Positions 52,915 to 64,000 of a stretch of 64,000 nt of DNA are shown piece after piece. Location: the NCBI GenBank assembly GCA_003116995.1, contig BDSL01000001.1:1240001-1304000 (forward strand), given 5' to 3'. The notes beneath the pieces are model-generated. The model ran no database searches and was not told the origin of the DNA. It saw only the letters and a list, made by a program, of their open reading frames with translations. Source of the stretch: Yamagishiella unicocca. Its lineage: Eukaryota > Chlorophyta > Chlorophyceae > Chlamydomonadales > Volvocaceae. Within the stretch, counting starts at the first letter, position 1. Each line of letters starts with the position of its first letter. The position numbers and the translations under genes are program-made.

Positions 52915-53617
52915 ATGTCTAACAAGTGGTGGGATGGTTGTCAGACAACGACGGGTAAGCACCTGGCTGTCGCCGTTGGTACGCGCGGACATTACCTTCG
53001 ACGGATGAAGTTACATGGCCTTGTTTTCAGGTCGTGGCATCTTTAGCCAGTACAATCCAGACTCCATCAAAGAATGGGTGGAGCGTGAGCGCAAGTAAGT
53101 GTGCTCGAAGGTGGCCGCTGCATCGGGAAGGTCTTGAGGCGCCATTTCCACGCCACTTTGCGCAGGATTCCAAATCGTATGCCCCCTCCTGAAAGAACAC
53201 TAAAGGAGCTGCGGTTACTGCAGAGGCCACCTCCTACCCCCGAAGGGTACGTGTCGTTGGGAGTCCGCCGCACCCAGGCGCATCTTTGCGGAGGGTTTCC
53301 TCTCCCAGATGGATATATTTGATTACAAAGCACCGCAAAGCACCCCTCCTGCTGTCGCTTCGTGCGAAACTGGTGACTTGGTTGCGGACGCCAACGGCAG
53401 CATCCCCACATTTCGGCGAGGTTCACGACTCCCAACAGGCGTCACACAAAGGCACCTTGCTGATGTCACGAAAATACGTCCTGCCTGTTGCGCATTGCCG
53501 ACAGTTTTACAACGACGGAGCCCCGGCCCGCTTCAACAAACGTACAGCAGCCGCTCAAGTCACCAACCCTGCCGCAGTACGCTCATCATCACCACTTTGG
53601 TACGGACGGGGCGGTGA
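52915..53617 (+). CDS. Unrecognised small protein with WWDG start
   Basis: Three exons are well supported: 52915-52954, 53031-53094 and 53166-53246. Their junctions fit in phases 1 and 2 and give MSNKWWDGCQTTTG, RGIFSQYNPDSIKEWVERER and a Pro/Arg-rich stretch. Beyond 53246 two readings exist. Reading straight on stops at TGA 53322. Removing 53247-53277 (GTACGT...CACCCAG, only 31 bases) restores a protein-like frame (RIFAEGFLSQMDIFDYKAPQ) that runs to TGA 53617. A 31-base intron is unusually short, so a one- or two-base sequence error is also possible. The family is unknown. Confidence 0.55.
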
Positions 53618-55570
53618 CTGAGGCCTGCAAAGCTTAGGCCACAACCGCGGGTAGAGATGGCTGCCATGGCGTTCGAGGCTATGTGACCCGACTCGCCCAC
53701 CGAACGACAACTTCATCGTCCACAGTGCCGGAAGCGTGTGCCAGACCCTCGCCTTTGCCCACCAAGCACTAGCTTGGTCAACATATTGCATGCGCTTATC
53801 TTACATCGGGCCTTTGACATCAAGGCGTGTGCTTTCGCATCTGACGGCGTGAGCTGAGTACCGTGAGGTACCCAGGCCGCTCAAGTCACCAACCCTGCCA
53901 GTAGTGCGGCACGCCTCGTGCCACAAACGTGTAGTCCCTCTCAACCGTGGCTTCCCTGTCTCTTTCCCCCTCCCCCCAATCGATAGGCTGGTTGCCACCA
54001 ACACCAGAACGGCGCATTGGTGGCAGTTTTGCCGCTCCTGCCGCTAACCAGTCTGGCCACGCGTATTCGTACGGCATTGCGAACGGCCACAACCAGGCAA
54101 TCCACAACACGCACATGTCCATCTCCACACGGAAGCCCTGAGAAGGGAAGCCCTATGATGGATGGGGGGTCCCATGGGGTGCGAGTGGTTGTTATAGACG
54201 TGACTGTTGGATAGGACAGTTCTTCACACCGGAGGCTGCACACGTAGCTGATATCCTAGCGCTCACAAAGCCAGCTTGCGGCACGCGTGGATGCACGCCC
54301 GGCCTGGCCAGGCCTCAACGCGCTGAATGAAGCGGAAAAAGAGGGTGTGATGTGGGGGGTAAGGAGGTGATTGCGCTCGTGGTATTGCGCACGGATACCG
54401 AGATGATGTCATCGCAGGTTCGTGTAGTGGGGATAGCAGCGAGGATAAGCATAATGTCATTTTACTCTGAGCCAAGGCGCCCTTTTCACTTTTGTTACCA
54501 TATGACCACCGGTTATTTCATAGGGCTGACTTTATTCATTCCTGAGCATTGTTGTTTGGGGGGGCTTTGCAACCTTACTTAAGTTTTGGACTTCTCTGTG
54601 ACGGAGCATTGATATTGCCTTCGGCTGTGTGTTTTTATTCTTGGGTCAGTGGATTATAGCTCCCACGTTGGGTTTTCTGCTTCGACGCTGTAAGGTTCCT
54701 TTTGAGGCTCTCGACGCCTTGGTGCAGGCGAGAAGATGACACGTTGAACGGTTACACGACACGATGCCGTATTGTGAACTAATAAGATTCCAAACGGTTT
54801 TGAAGTCCCTTCCATGCCCTTCTATGCCAGGAATTTGGATAAATTATGTTACAGCGAATCCAGAGGTCTTGTGAGATAACTGTGGGTGAAAGACCTCGAC
54901 GGAAGCGAGGACACTGCAAAACGGCAGAAGTTGCCCACCCAAACATAACCCAGTTAGTAACTGCTGTCGCGAAGGCAAACCATCGGCATCCAGACCCGTC
55001 CTGGGATAGGACAGCACATTCATCGACAGTGTTGCGCCTGCCAGACACCCCGCCTACGCGACTCGTTTCCATCCGCAGCCGCTGTTTGCTGACGCCAAAA
55101 CGCAGAGCCTCGCTTGCAGCGCCATGCCAGGCCTGAGTGCCACCCAGCGACCCAGGGCCGTGACTTGCCTTAGCATTTAGGCACCATCTCGTGTTGGTCG
55201 CGGCTTGTACCGTTTTTACCAGCCGGGGTAATATTCTCCAAGGCAGTCCAAGGCAGCACAAACAGCACGACTGCTCGTGTTGCGATTCGCGATGGTCATT
55301 GCGACAGATCCAGAGCCGCGGCCATGATAATCGCCGCCTCTCCGGCTTCGAATGCTCTCATAATCTTCAGTATTGTCTGCTAGGGGCCCCGCTCCGCCTA
55401 CTCGCCCAAATCTTTCCACCGACTCATTACAACCGGTCAGCCAACTGGCCAGCTGCCCTGCGCCTCGCAAGATAATGACTCTACCTGTGGGCTCTCTTTT
55501 GTTATATACTTTAAATACGAAAGGAATACTTCTTGTTGGAAATGCAGTCGACTTGAATGATTGGTGAGAC

Positions 55571-55672
55571 GGATCATAGCTAGACCCGCCAATGGTGAAA
55601 CGGCTAGAAACCGATCATAGCTAGACCCGCCACTGGTGAAACGGATCATGGCTAGACCCGTCAATGGAACCC
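55571..55672 (+). repeat. Three-copy 31-bp repeat
   Basis: Copies of GATCATAGCTAGACCCGCCA followed by AATGGTGAAACG start near 55572, 55613 and 55643. The first copy carries a 10-base insertion (GCTAGAAACC). Confidence 0.85.
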
Positions 55673-55954
55673 ACCCGGCTCTATGCGCTCCAAGCAATTT
55701 TGAAACTCCTTCCCCAAGCACTGCGGTCAGTCATCTTGGTATAGAGTTGAGGCGCCAGTGCCCATCAAATGTAGCTCAGTACTACCAAACCCAACTTGCA
55801 CTATTAACCACGTCTCAAAGAACGGTACCTCAGCAATCAGCATCACGCAATTTGCGCTTCGGGAAAAGACAATATGATAACCAAAGTGCTGCTAAGACAG
55901 CGTCAAGCTGCAAGCACGCCATAAATACCTCCCTGGAGCCCGCTGAAATGGTTC

Positions 55955-55959
55955 TTACA
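55955..55959 (-). terminator. TGTAA polyadenylation signal of AOX
   Basis: TGTAA on the minus strand, 43 bases after the AOX stop codon. It is the usual green-algal polyadenylation element. The call is by motif and position only. Confidence 0.5.
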
Positions 55960-56001
55960 ACCTGCAGGAGGCTCACATACATGCTATTCCCTTCGGCCGT
56001 A

Positions 56002-57598
56002 TCAAGGCAGCTGGCTGGCGCCCGTGGCAAAGGGGTTCACCTCGTTTGGCTTTAGTTTCGACAGCGTGTGGTTCACATGAGCGTGACACGCCTCATCAGC
56101 GCGCACGGCCAGGATCAGATCTGCACGTGTTCACGACAATGCCGCGGGAGCAGGGGGAGTGGGGAGCGGGGGGAATACATCAGGAACCATCCTGCCCGGC
56201 CATTGTCACGCGCCCCGAACCCGCACACACACAAAGCTCAGCATTTATAAAACACACAAAGCCGCACGTACCCCACGACCTCCTCAAATTGTACCACGCA
56301 CCCAGCAAGCCACTCATAAGCCATAACGAGCCCACCTACGACTTACCCCGCATGCTGGCGCCTTCCGGCAAGCCCCAATACTGCACGGCGACGGCGGGTG
56401 CGCGGGTGTCCTTCCACAGCCGGCCCGCGTCGATCTCCTCCAAAGCGTGCGTGTACGTCTTGACGGCCTCCTCCTCCAGGAAGCCCACGAACGAGTGGCA
56501 TGTGCGGGGCGCGACGAGGTAGGCGATGAAGTAGGCGTTGAAGAACAGGCCCTGCGCCGCGATGACGGCGGCGCGGAACAGCGGTCCGGGCTGGCGCAGC
56601 TCGAAGAAGGTGATGAGGTGCATGCGCTCGTTCTCGGCCTCCTCCAGCAGCGTGTGGATCCAGCCTTCGGGAGGGGCAGGAAGGGATTTAGGCGGTCCAG
56701 TGGCCGGGACGTTGGTACTGTAGCCCCTGCGCTGCCTGCTTGACGACCCCCCAGGTAAGGTGCCAGTATGCGCCCACGCGTACCGTGATCCCGCTGCATG
56801 GAGCGCAGCGATTTGAGATGCCGTAGCATGCCCGCGACCATGCCGGGCACCCCCGCGACGGTCTCCAGGAAGATCATGCGCTGCAGCCACCTTGCCTCCG
56901 TCATGTTGGGGCCGTAGCCGGTCATGCGGTCGAACGACCAGCGAGCGATCTTGATGGTGGTAAGGCCCACGTGCTGATACAGCTGCGTTTGATGGAGCAG
57001 GAGTGGGGTGCATGTTGTGAGTGACAGCATGAGGAGGCACTGCGTGATAGACAGCTTGATGAGTCAACAATAATCTTCATTCGCTGTCCATGTATTAGGA
57101 CGCGGTTTCCACGCCGTGTGCCAACCTGGGGCACAAAAATCCTTGGCCGCCCCTACCTTTTCAGGCTGGAGATGCGTCGGACGAACGCTCTCGAGGTAGA
57201 CAGCTGAATAAGCAGGATGGGGCAGGCCTGATTCGAAGGCATCCGTGGCCATCTTTGGCTTGAGGCCCGGATGAGGAGCGACGTCATGAGCAGCACACGA
57301 GGATGTGCCCCTCTGGCAAGATGAGGCTGCTTTGACCTGGACGACGAAGCCATGTGGTTTAATGAATGTCAGTAAGTCAGGGTAAGTCGAACTCCAAATT
57401 TCTGAACAGCGCAACGACATCTAATAAGTAACTCACCGTAGACAGCAGGCCGAGGCTGCAACTATTTGTGGCTAGCGGACCGCTCAACCCAGGTAGCAAG
57501 CTTCCAACGGGAGCAGCGCGCATCGCACCGCCGACGGCTCCAATGAGCCTCATGCTGCTGGCTATATACGATGGCAAAAAGTGCACTGCGAGCGCCAT
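56002..57598 (-). CDS. AOX: Mitochondrial alternative oxidase
   Basis: Five exons join in frame: 57598-57437, 57336-57157, 56982-56784, 56664-56347 and 56120-56002 (325 aa). The enzyme moves electrons from ubiquinol to oxygen at the inner mitochondrial membrane, bypassing complexes III and IV. Di-iron motifs are present: LETVAG (E154), NERMHL (E193, H196), LEEEA (243-247) and RADEACH (E296, H299). The ExxH spacing is kept, although the first His of the common RADEAHH is Cys298 here. Residues 1 to about 55 are Ala/Ser/Leu/Arg-rich without acids, fitting a mitochondrial presequence. The start at 57598 is the first ATG, since the frame further upstream opens with TTG. The C-terminus ends [18 protein letters not shown] lies about 115 bases upstream. 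It is the only respiratory gene in the window. Confidence 0.96.
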
Positions 57599-57712
57599 CG
57601 CTGGAAGTTCCAATCAGTAGCAGAAGACCGTTGCAAGGGAGGTTGGTCGGAAGGCTGCTACTTCACTTCTAGTAGCGTAAGGTTGTGCAATTGGCGGGCG
57701 TCGCGATGCCAT

Positions 57713-57718
57713 TTATAA
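57713..57718 (-). promoter_or_regulatory. TATA box candidate of AOX
   Basis: TATAAA on the minus strand about 115 bases upstream of the AOX start codon, at a plausible distance for a short 5' UTR. Confidence 0.4.
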
Positions 57719-59073
57719 GAATTGAAGCAGTTGACCCGTATAATACATATACGTGAGCATGTGTAGCCGATGTCGTTGGGGTGCGGTAACCCTTACGTGG
57801 GTATACGACGGTTACGCTATGACTACGAACCGTTAACGAGGAGAATAGCTAATAACACCATTTCCGTCCCTTCAGCATTCACTGGCTTCTTGGCTTCAAG
57901 TAGAACGACGCCTGTGGCCTCCTTAGTGCTCCGTGCTGGCCATCGGACCTGTTCCAACCATCCTCGTCTGGACAGCAGTAATCACGATGTGTGCAACTAC
58001 CTCGAACAAGGTTGCTGAATATCGACAGCCATACGACGGTGTTACTGGAACCGATTCTTACAGCGCGATGCGGTTTAGCCTGCGCTATGCACAAAGCTTA
58101 CACGTTTTCCGCGGAAATGAAAAAGACGTCGCAAAAACCCTTCGCAAGTGGATAATGGACACGTTTCAATGGCGACAAGAGTGCTGGCGCACGCTTCACA
58201 AAGGCAATATAACCCCACGTAAGCGGCCCCAACCTAACACGCCCGCGCGGCTCCTGCCGCTGTAGGTGCGGGGCGGCCGACCATGGTGCAGGATGCCTGG
58301 CCTTTTTTTGTATTTCCGCCTTTGCAGCACGTATCTGGTATCTCCCTCCATGAGCGTCATGGAGGCAAGCCTAAAGCCGCAGTACGCGAGGTGACGCCGA
58401 AAGGTGTGACACTACCCGTTGGCCAATTCCGTTATAAGGGACCACCCCGGACCACCGTTGTGCAGGGCCAGCAGCGGCAGCGCAAGCCCGCCATGCGTAC
58501 TGGTGACGTGGGAGTCATTAGGCAGCGCACATCCGTGGCGAATGCAGTGTCGTCTCTTCGCTTCTACTGCTGATGCGGAACTCGTCGGTGCAGGGCCTGC
58601 ATGCTGTGTGCGCCACCCAATCAGATGTCGGCTGCACCTGCGGCCTAAGCCGGCGTGCGTTGCAAGCGAGCACCCGCCCGGGGTGGTAAGAACATCCTCC
58701 AACTTGCTCCACCTCTTACCCCAAACCATATCATGTGTCAAGTACACTGTGCTGGGTGACACATCGTCATCAGCTGTGCACGCCCCAGGCCAACCTCGAC
58801 CTGCCATTATGATCGTGCATTGTACTATCCCTGACATTTCCCCCACATCGGCCTCGGTTTCGTCCCCATTCACACCTGCGCTGTGAATCCCTGTCCACGA
58901 CCAGACACAACACGAAACGGCACACGTTGTCCGTCACCGGCTCCTTGTCGACACGTACCCTAAGATCCCCGCCAAGCCTCGCCGCAGCGCCTCCCCAGCC
59001 TCTGTCCCTTGGCGTTAAGCTACGATGCCCGCCACGTCACCGCCCCGACCCGGCCGGCCGCCAGCCCGGCCTT
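57719..59073. other. Spacer with uncalled open frames
   Basis: No supported gene. A plus-strand open stretch at 57933-58265 reads protein-like in part (KDVAKTLRKWIMDTFQWRQE) and could be an exon, but no partner exons were found. Overlapping frames on both strands at 58412-58886 have no domain. Confidence 0.45.
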
Positions 59074-62000
59074 CTACCCACCGCGCGCTGGGCCCCGCAG
59101 CCGCCAGTTCTGCACGAGGGTTGTCGGCACGAAGTCCACTCCCACCTTTTCCAGCGGGTCGCCGAAGAACAGCAGCACCCTGTCAGCCAGGCTCGTGGGG
59201 CCCTGCCACTCGTCCTGGTAAAAGAACTCATCACACTCCGCAGAGCCCGCCGCCCTCTCCAACAGCCCGCTCGCGTCACGTGTCTGCCCCTGCGCGACCG
59301 CCTCCGGTGCGTCCTCCCCCGCTGCGCTGTAGCCCTGCCGGCCCAGCAGCAGCAGCAGGCAGCTGGACACGGTCCGCGGCCACGAGCTGCCTTCCTCGGA
59401 CCGGAGCGCCACGCTGCCCAGGATGTCTGCGGGGCGATGCAGCTTGACCTGGAACAGGAAGTCCTCCTCCGCCGGCGCAGCCAGGGGGCCGACCACGGGC
59501 AGCCCGGGCGCTGACGGGTCTGCCTGCTGCGGGCCGGCCACCTCGGCATCCATGTACGCCTCCAGCAGCACCGGCTGGCTGAGCATCCAGTCCTGCGGCC
59601 AGCTGCCCGGGTGGCTGCCCAGCACCACCTGGTAGCGGCAGATGTAGCCGCCGGCCAGCAGCAGCTCCAGGAAGGGCAACACCACGGAGCGAACCACCGC
59701 ATCGGCGGGCGCGGCTGCGGGGGCTGCGGATGCAGGCGCGACGGGGGGTGTGTGCAATTAGGGTTTTACAATTAGGGTTCTTCAATTAGGGTTTTACAAT
59801 TAGGGTTTTATAGTTAGGGTTTTGCGGGATGGCAAGGCCATGGCGTAAAGAGGCCGGCAACGCCGCATTAGTAGGCCTGACTAGGCCCGTTCAGAACCCC
59901 AGCCCTAGGGCGTTGCAGACCCTACGAGCGCAGCCCTGTGCCCTGCAGTACCGGTACCTCGAGGGCTACCGGCAGCTGGCTAAGCCAGGACACGGAGCAT
60001 TCCTTCCGCTGCTCTCGGCCAGCAGCGGCCAGCACGGCGAGTGCATCGCCCCGCTTCACACCGCGACACCCCTGTGGACGCGCCATCGCACCGGGCAACG
60101 CTGTCGTGTCCACGCCGGCCAGCTGCTGCTGGGCGCCCGACGGCCATACCCGACTGAGGAAGTCCGCAGCAGCCGCCTGGGCAAACACCTCCCGGTCCGC
60201 AGGGGCCGTGATGTGCCGGTACACCACCTTCCACAGGCAGTAGTTGATGAAGTTGAAGTAGGAGGGATTGGAGAGGCCGCCCGTGTTGTCGGTTAGGTCG
60301 GGGATGCGCGGCAGTTGCTGCCGGTTGGCTTCAGCGTAGTACCTGGCGACGGATGTGCGACGAGGCCGTTTCGTCAACACCTCAGAGGGCCAATGGCGCC
60401 CCCATAGAGGGTGCAGGCGGGAGTGGAGGTGACGCACACAGTGACGCGCCACGGGGATGTCCATGGCAGTGTGGCCAGGTTCGTGAAACAGCAATCCAAA
60501 GCGTATCGCATCTCAGGAATAGAACATGAATGCTTCGCTACGGGGCGCCTAGGCGCCAAGCGGCGCAGGGGGGGAACGGGTTGCCGGCAACACGAGATGA
60601 GTCCGCCTTCTGTAAAGCAGCAGTGCAGTGATGGTCCGGGGATGTGAGAGTGCAGGGCGGCGGCAAGCGGCGGGTGGGGGGGCCCAGCGGGAGCCGTTGG
60701 CGCTCTAGGGCGCAGAAGCGCGGCAGCAGAGGCCCTAGGGTTGGTGGGGATCGCCCCTGCAGCTCCCACCTGTACTCCCGCTCCCGCAGCTTGAAGTTCT
60801 CCCGCTGGAAGGCAGCCTCGTCCATCACCTGGCGGCGCCCGCACCCGTCACATGGCATCACACCCACGCGACAAACTGCATCAGGCGGAGCGGGTGCAGC
60901 GATCAGGCGGCAGGGGTGCGGATCCGCGGGGGCGGCCAGGCCCAATGAATTTCGGTGAGGGCTGATGGCTGAGTCCGGTAGGCAGCCGCCGGACCGAGGC
61001 AGCCCGCTGCAGCCGCAGTGCCCCCCTGACCCGACCCGACCCCCTAAGGTGCTGCTACCGATGCAGCGCACGCCGGGCTGTCACTGATAAGGTGGCACTC
61101 GCACCCAAGCCGACCAATGCGGATGATGTTTCTCATGCGGCGGCCTCACCACAACGACAATGCGGCCATTCCGCTCCTCCCTTTGCCCCTCGACACGCGC
61201 AACGATCCGCACAGGTGCTTCCATACGAAATGGGCGCTCCTAACCCCGCCTAGCGATCGAGCACAAGGCGTAAGCCCCTGGTTGCCCAACGAGCCCGGAT
61301 AACGCGGCGGAGGCAAGCACCTGAAGCTGCACCACTGTTGAGTACACCGCGCGTGTAAGGGCCGCCGCCAGTTGCCCATCCAGCGGCCCGCTGCATGGCG
61401 GCAGCGGCAGCGGTGGCGGTGGCCGCGCCCACGCCTGGCTCCCGCTGCACTGGGGCCCGCCTGCGGTACAGCGCAGCCCCCATCGTTCCACCGTGAAGCC
61501 GTCACCGCTATGCATGCGCAAGCAAAAGGCGTGGCAGAAGCCATGGCCATGCACGTAATGCTTGTTACTGCACACCATAGCGTACAGGGGACAAAGGTAT
61601 TGCCTAACTGCATGTAGACAAGGGCCACACACGCAAGACCCGCGGTCGCAGCACTGGGAGCTGAGGGTCAACCGAGAGGCACGAGGTCTCCCAGCCGGTC
61701 TGCGACCCGCCCGCGCGGCGCCTCGCACCGTGGACGCCCATCACCGCTGCCCCGGTCGCCAGCAGCAGTCCCCCTGCAGTACGGCGGCTTAGAACGACTG
61801 GCGCTGCTGCATGGCTCAAATCCGTCGCACCGGCAGGGTTGGTCCCCTCGCCGTGTACCGCCTGGGCAGTGTCTGCCGCCTTGGCTGATGCTGACGCGGA
61901 ACTGGGACTGTGGTCGCTAGCAGCACGCGTCCGGGGAGGCATGGAAACCGGAGAGCTCCTGCTCGTCGCAATTTGGCCTTGGCACCGCTGCTTTGAACCC

Positions 62001-62170
62001 TCTGGCAAGGAGGACCTGCGGCCGTCGGCTGCTGCACGTCTCGTCGGCAACGCGGAATGGGTACGAGACCATCGGACCTTCGCACGGCCCCATGACGCCG
62101 GTGCCATTAAGGCTCGTTGGCCGCACGCGTGGTTGCCGGCACCATGGACTCGGAATATTATGACGGTCAT
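59074..62170 (-). CDS. Unrecognised, possibly plastid-targeted protein
   Basis: The downstream exons are well supported: 60828-60770, 60342-60092 and 59714-59074, with phases 2 and 1 fitting. They encode a coil (MDEAAFQRENFKLREREYR), a conserved-looking block (LPRIPDLTDNTGGLSNPSYF, NFINYCLWKVVYRHI) and a C-terminal domain (LLFFGDPLEKVGVDF) ending at TAG 59074. Upstream, an open frame from ATG 62170 gives a Ser/Ala/Arg-rich leader and then SRRTAGGLLLATGAAVMG. That resembles a chloroplast transit peptide followed by a twin-arginine-like lumenal signal. A middle exon near 61480-61280 is likely but its frame is unsettled. The link between the leader and the rest is therefore inferred. The intron 60091-59715 holds telomere-like repeats. 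The family is not recognised. Confidence 0.5.
59757..59824 (+). repeat. Interstitial telomere-like repeats
   Basis: Five TTAGGGTTTT-type units, one with a TTC variant, are spaced by 3-5 bases such as ACAA. The motif overlaps plant and algal telomere units (TTTAGGG, TTTTAGGG), but the array is short and irregular and lies inside an intron. Confidence 0.8.
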
Positions 62171-62637
62171 TTTATGCCAGGCTCCGAGCTCGTGTAGGGG
62201 TTTCGCACGTGTCGTTTCGGCCTTCTTTGGCCAGATCCACCCTAGTTTCGCGATGACCTACGCCCGTCGTCGAAACAGCGGCATACCGTCATGATACAGT
62301 ATTACTGGCAGGGTCTTCGTTCCTAGGTTGCTATTATACCAGTCTCAGTATCATGCAGCAGATATGAATCCACCCACGTCGTGTTGCAGCCTGTTGGGAA
62401 TGAAATTCTCTATCCTTGGGACCACTTGAAACCTCACGTACCAGGCGGATTACTGCATCTACATCGACCAGCACGTCGCTATCCAATCCAATGCGGCAAC
62501 ACGCGCTCGCAATGCACCAAGTTAAGGAAGCAAGCGCCGTTTACCGTACTAAAATCGTGCAGGGGTAGACAATTTTGGTGGCATACCGCACTTCCCATAC
62601 AATTATTCTCCACAGGAAGTAGAAACCCGTAGGCTCA
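62171..62637. promoter_or_regulatory. Shared upstream region of a divergent gene pair
   Basis: A 467-base spacer between the candidate start at 62170 (-) and the start at 62638 (+). No core promoter motif was recognised. Its role is inferred from orientation. Confidence 0.35.
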
Positions 62638-64000
62638 ATGGCAGTTGAGGTTAGCCAAGGTACCTGCGACCTATGCGGAGCGGCTTCAGACGCGACTCTG
62701 CAAGAATGCAACTGGCTGACATGCACATTTCAGCATTGCGAGGGCGGCCTATACCACCAGGAGTGCTTGGAAAAATACTTGAAGTCCAACAAGCTCGAAA
62801 AGTGAGCAGTCTGCGGCGCGAACGTTTCCCGCGGCGGGGTTGGGTCGCCGACACGTCGTCTCCACGCCTCACAGGAATCGCAAAACGGGCTTCAAGTGTC
62901 CAAGAGGATGTGGAAAAGGGACACGGTTCGACCAGGCTTGCCCCGGGCGGGTAAGCCCTGAAGAGGATCTGCATTTCTTCGTCTATGTTTCTTTGCAGTG
63001 GTGTAGCATCACACGTGTCACGCCGCTCTTGCAGATCGACAAATCACACCCTATACATCCCCGCAACGAAGACAAGAAGAAGACAAAGCTAGCGGTACGC
63101 GCGGCTGCTGCGTTTAGTCCTGTAAGGCATATTTACACTCCACCTTCGGACTTTGCAGGTGGTAGTAGAAACCCGGCCTGTAAAGCCTGCAGTGCCTGTG
63201 GTGCCAAACGGCAAGGCACCGAAAGCGAAAGATGAGGGCAAAGCGGATGCCGGCAAAGACCCCAAAAGCGCGACACCAGTCAAGTAAGTTCGCGAGGTTG
63301 CTGTACTAACTTTATGTGAAAATTAATATGCGATGCTGGGCGATTGTATCTGGGCGGGTAACCTTGTTCCATGGTTGTGATGCCGTTGCCTGCACCTGCA
63401 GGGCGGCGCCAGCGGCCAAGGCGGTTGCGCCGGCAGGTGCTGCATTAGCGTTTCCGCTATTGGGTTTAAAGGCTGCCAAAAAGGAGGCAGCTGCGCTGCC
63501 ACCGCGACCAGAGGTTGTGGCGAAGCAGAAGCTCGCGGAGCTCGCGGCGCAGGCGCGTCGTGAGATTGGGCTACCAGCGGCCAACGCTGCGGCCATGCCT
63601 ACCCACGGTTCCAAGGGGGATTTGCTGGTGCTAGCTGGCGCAGCGGCGGGGCCGTCAAAGCCGGTTGGGACTGCCGCTGCCTCAGCGTGGGGGAAGCCGT
63701 CTGCACCCGCACCGGATCCCCCCGCAGTGAGCCCGCAGCCGACGATGATGTCCCAGCTTCCGCAGTTCCAGCAGCTACTTCAACAAGCAGTCGGCAAGAA
63801 ACCCGCTGGGAAACCCACAGCACCCGCCGCACCAGCACCGGTCGTTTCGGCCTCCAGACCAACGCCAGCGGTCCCGCAGCCAGTGCTGAACCCGCCTACC
63901 CCCGTGTGGCCGGCGATGGGGCCAGCACAAACGCCGGCGGCCGCGCTGTTTTCCGCAGCCACCCCGTCCGTACAAACGCCGCGGGAATCTGCGCAAACAC
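62638..64000 (+). CDS. Zinc-binding N-terminal protein, continues past right edge
   Basis: Five exons join in frame: 62638-62801, 62875-62950, 63035-63094, 63159-63283 and 63402 to the window end. The first exons encode a Cys/His-rich module with a C-x2-C pair (CDLCGA), further Cys residues, HCEGGLYHQECLEKYL and, after the first intron, FKCPRGCGKGTRFDQACPG. This is a likely RING/TTF-like zinc fold. Residues about 80-140 are Lys/Pro-rich. From about 140 the sequence is long Ala/Pro/Gln-rich low complexity without a domain so far. The family is not recognised. The rest of the protein lies beyond the window, so the function cannot be judged. The ATG at 62638 is the first in frame and follows an AT-rich spacer. 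Confidence 0.65.

Larger units (their letters stand above)
53618..56001. other. Gene-poor spacer
   Basis: No supported gene in 2.4 kb. A minus-strand open frame at 54779-55261 has no recognisable domain. A three-copy tandem repeat lies near 55571. The 3' UTR of AOX extends in from the right. Confidence 0.55.

Noticed and set aside
54779..55261. 160-codon minus-strand open frame
   Set aside because: No recognisable domain, no partner exons and unlike the flanking genes in composition. It may be chance.
58412..58886. Overlapping open frames of about 155 codons on both strands
   Set aside because: Neither strand shows a domain or fitting splice sites. At most one could be real and there is no basis to choose.
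59757..59824. A chromosome end (telomere)
   Set aside because: The units are irregular, few and flanked on both sides by exons of one gene.

Overview
This is a nuclear window from a eukaryote, most likely a chlorophyte green alga of the Chlamydomonadales/volvocine type. Almost every recognisable gene is split by short GT-AG introns whose phases fit when exons are joined by hand. The gene set also points that way: a DUF3755 Myb-like protein of the plant lineage, MGNC-type (BONZAI-like) copines, an algal alternative oxidase ending in the RADEACH motif, a secreted subtilase with a proline-rich tail, and a TGTAA element 3' of the AOX gene. The species cannot be fixed from sequence alone.

Layout from left to right. 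221-5844 (-): SFI1-like, tryptophan-repeat (centrin-binding type) protein, 3' end off the window. 6281-7139 (+): small coiled-coil protein, head to head with it. 7999-8919 and 9097-10022 (-): two unrecognised proteins. 10616-12778 (-): DUF3755 protein, head to head with a SEC12/PREB-type Sar1 exchange factor at 13346-17412 (+). 18886-24691 (-): 1190-residue secreted subtilisin-like protease. 27386-30605 (+): PP2C phosphatase. 33084-37069 (-) and 41968-46408 (+): two full-length copine paralogues, head to head about 4.9 kb apart. 46.5-49.2 kb: repeats and a broken LINE-type retrotransposon. 49697-52549 (-): CCDC97-like protein, head to head with a small unrecognised gene at 52915-53617 (+). 56002-57598 (-): mitochondrial alternative oxidase. 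59074-62170 (-): possible plastid-targeted protein, head to head with a zinc-binding protein gene (62638 onward, +) that runs off the right edge.

Hand splicing gave complete frame-consistent models for both copines (578 and 567 aa), SEC12 (434 aa), the subtilase (1190 aa), PP2C (398 aa), AOX (325 aa), DUF3755 (497 aa) and CCDC97 (about 505 aa, one acceptor uncertain). No single pathway links the genes. The shared feature is a housekeeping neighbourhood of divergent pairs on short intergenic spacers, separated by repeat-rich spacers.

The most unusual content is non-coding. A dispersed element of about 130 bp, with at least a dozen copies in introns and spacers, looks like a tRNA-derived SINE. 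A near-perfect hairpin of about 38 bp per arm lies between the copines. There are several minisatellites, some inside introns, and interstitial telomere-like units sit inside an intron.
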